From an uncultured Ruminococcus sp. (GTDB taxonomy: Bacteria; Bacillota_A; Clostridia; Oscillospirales; Ruminococcaceae), in the NCBI GenBank assembly GCA_900315975.1, contig ONBA01000022.1:1-64000 (forward strand): a stretch of 64,000 bases of DNA, written 5' to 3'. A program made the translations under genes and the position numbers. A model generated the notes under the pieces. It did no database searches, was not told where the DNA came from, and saw nothing but the letters and a program-made list of their open reading frames with translations. This document shows positions 62,768 to 64,000 of the stretch, in pieces. The first letter of the stretch is position 1. The number at the start of each line of letters is the position of its first letter.

Positions 62768-64000
62768 ATTACACAGAATCTACCAATTACCTGAAAATCG
62801 CCGCAGGACGAGGCAGCAGACTCGGTCTTGAACGTATCTCCGAACTCTGCGCTCTGCTTGGTGAACCTCAGGATAAAGTCAGGATAATCCATATCGCCGG
62901 AACAAACGGCAAAGGTTCGTTTTCGGCTATGCTCAGCCAGATTCTTAAAGCCGCCGGCTACAAAGTCGGAAGCTTTTCTTCCCCTGCCCTCACCGGTGTC
63001 AACGACAGTTTCCGTATCGACTGCCGCGAAATCTCCGACGATTCGTTCGCTAAGGTCATGTCTGAAGTCGTTCCCATGTGCGAGTCTATGGACGACAAGC
63101 CAACAGAATTTGAGGTGCTCACTGCGGCGGCTTACCAGCTTTTCTGCGACGAAAACTGCGATATCGCTATCGTCGAGTGCGGAATGGGCGGTGATACCGA
63201 TTCGACAAATGTCGTAAATTCGCCGGTCCTCTCCGTTATTACTAATGTCGCCCTCGACCATATGTCTTTCCTCGGCAACACTGTCGGCGAAATCGCGTCA
63301 CACAAGGCTGGAATCATCAAGTCCGACAGACCCATTCTCTACGGCGGAAACGATTCCGACGCTTTCGACGTTATCGCTAATGCTGTAATAGAAAAAAACG
63401 CTCACCTCACTGTGACCGATACCTCACGCATTTCTGATGTGAAGACCGGTATCTCGGGTACAAGCTTCGTCTTCGACGGCTTCGGCAAGGTCACTGTGCC
63501 GCTGTCAGGAACATATCAGGTCATTAATACCGCAAACGTCCTTACGGCTGTTGAAATTCTCAGGCACGAGGGTCTCGATATACCCGAAAATGCCGTACAC
63601 AGCGGTCTCGCGTCTGCTAAGTGGCACGGCAGATTTGAACTCATGCACACTGACCCTACTGTAATTTTTGACGGTGCTCACAATCCAGACGGTATCGCTC
63701 AGGCGGCAGAAAGTATCAAAAGATGTCTCGGCGGCGGAAAAGTGGTCATGCTTATAGGTGTAATGGCTGATAAAGACTACGCTCTCTATCCAGAAATGCT
63801 CGGACAGTTCATCGACTGCGTTTTTACCGTAAAACCTGATAATCCACGCGCCCTCGACTGCGAAAAGCTCGCGGAAGTTTTCTCCGGTAAAAGTATCACT
63901 GCCACGGCTTGTCCCGACCTCGCTGACGGCGTAAAGTCCGCATATAACTGCGCTAAATCGCGGAATCTGCCTCTGCTTGCACTCGGCTCTTTATATATGT
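62764..64000 (+). CDS. folC: Folylpolyglutamate synthase (FolC), cut by the window edge
   Basis: At least 412 residues in view, with the last residues beyond 64000. P-loop IHIAGTNGKGSFSAML; the SFSSPALTGVNDSFRID folate loop; VECGMGGDTDSTNVV; ITNVALDHMSFLGNTVGEIA; second domain with FDGAHNPDG and a VMADKDY motif. It adds glutamates to folates so that they stay in the cell, following uptake by folT, which it overlaps by 4 nt. The start MNYTESTNYLK at 62764 fits the coupling. Confidence 0.93.
   Translation, partial: MNYTESTNYLKIAAGRGSRLGLERISELCALLGEPQDKVRIIHIAGTNGKGSFSAMLSQILKAAGYKVGSFSSPALTGVNDSFRIDCREISDDSFAKVMSEVVPMCESMDDKPTEFEVLTAAAYQLFCDENCDIAIVECGMGGDTDSTNVVNSPVLSVITNVALDHMSFLGNTVGEIASHKAGIIKSDRPILYGGNDSDAFDVIANAVIEKNAHLTVTDTSRISDVKTGISGTSFVFDGFGKVTVPLSGTYQVINTANVLTAVEILRHEGLDIPENAVHSGLASAKWHGRFELMHTDPTVIFDGAHNPDGIAQAAESIKRCLGGGKVVMLIGVMADKDYALYPEMLGQFIDCVFTVKPDNPRALDCEKLAEVFSGKSITATACPDLADGVKSAYNCAKSRNLPLLALGSLYM

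Overview
The window looks like chromosome from a Ruminococcus-type member of the Clostridia (Oscillospiraceae). The evidence is two dockerin-bearing secreted enzymes, a scaffoldin-like protein with two cohesin-like modules and a dockerin, a type III glutamine synthetase, LL-diaminopimelate aminotransferase, CdaA/CdaR, and Firmicutes-style promoters (TTGACA, 17 bp, TATAAT) before many genes. No genus-level proof is possible from sequence alone. No intact tRNA or rRNA gene and no CRISPR array was seen.

Layout. 1-2300 is the eroded right end of an integrated mobile element: a headless relaxase fused tail-to-head with an integrase C-terminus, a RelB/RelE-type toxin-antitoxin pair, then the 3' half of a tRNA-Leu(UAG), which reads as an attachment site, and a recombinase remnant. 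2440-4050 holds a divergent rhodanese/E1-like pair and a frameshifted small gene. 4190-23282 is a nitrogen assimilation region. One minus-strand operon runs gltB, gltD, a glutamine-synthetase-like paralogue, an ANTAR regulator, purF, asnB. A divergent plus-strand set runs amt-PII fusion, pyrG, glnN, dapF, dapL. Both divergent leaders carry a promoter followed at once by an intrinsic terminator whose 5' arm overlaps a small hairpin with an A-x-x-G hexaloop, so ANTAR antitermination by the operon's own regulator is a natural hypothesis. A second hairpin with an AATGGC hexaloop recurs before gltB, asnB and paaK with different, compensated stems.

23435-27677 is a tight five-gene cassette (HPr-kinase-like, PqqD-like, S24/S26 peptidase-like, ABC exporter, nucleotidyltransferase) resembling the accessory part of peptide natural-product clusters, with no modifying enzyme or precursor recognised. 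27700-32100 has three copies of a palindromic repeat, a dockerin metalloprotease and cstA. 32038-45922 holds an ABC-F gene with a 300-nt attenuator-like leader, a dockerin esterase, an AraC regulator, a DUF6110 plus metal P-type ATPase pair, a GGDEF/EAL protein, an acetyltransferase with a possible pseudoknot leader, the scaffoldin, and a DUF3343/cysteine desulfurase pair.

45960-64000: cdaA-cdaR, a hairpin-rich repeat, malQ-lipoprotein-glgP for alpha-glucan use, assorted small genes, then iorA-unknown-iorB-paaK-unknown-ACT. This last set fits interconversion of aryl-acetates and aromatic amino acids, a known trait of rumen ruminococci. The window closes with a HAD phosphatase and a tetrahydrofolate riboswitch before folT-folC; folC runs off the right edge.
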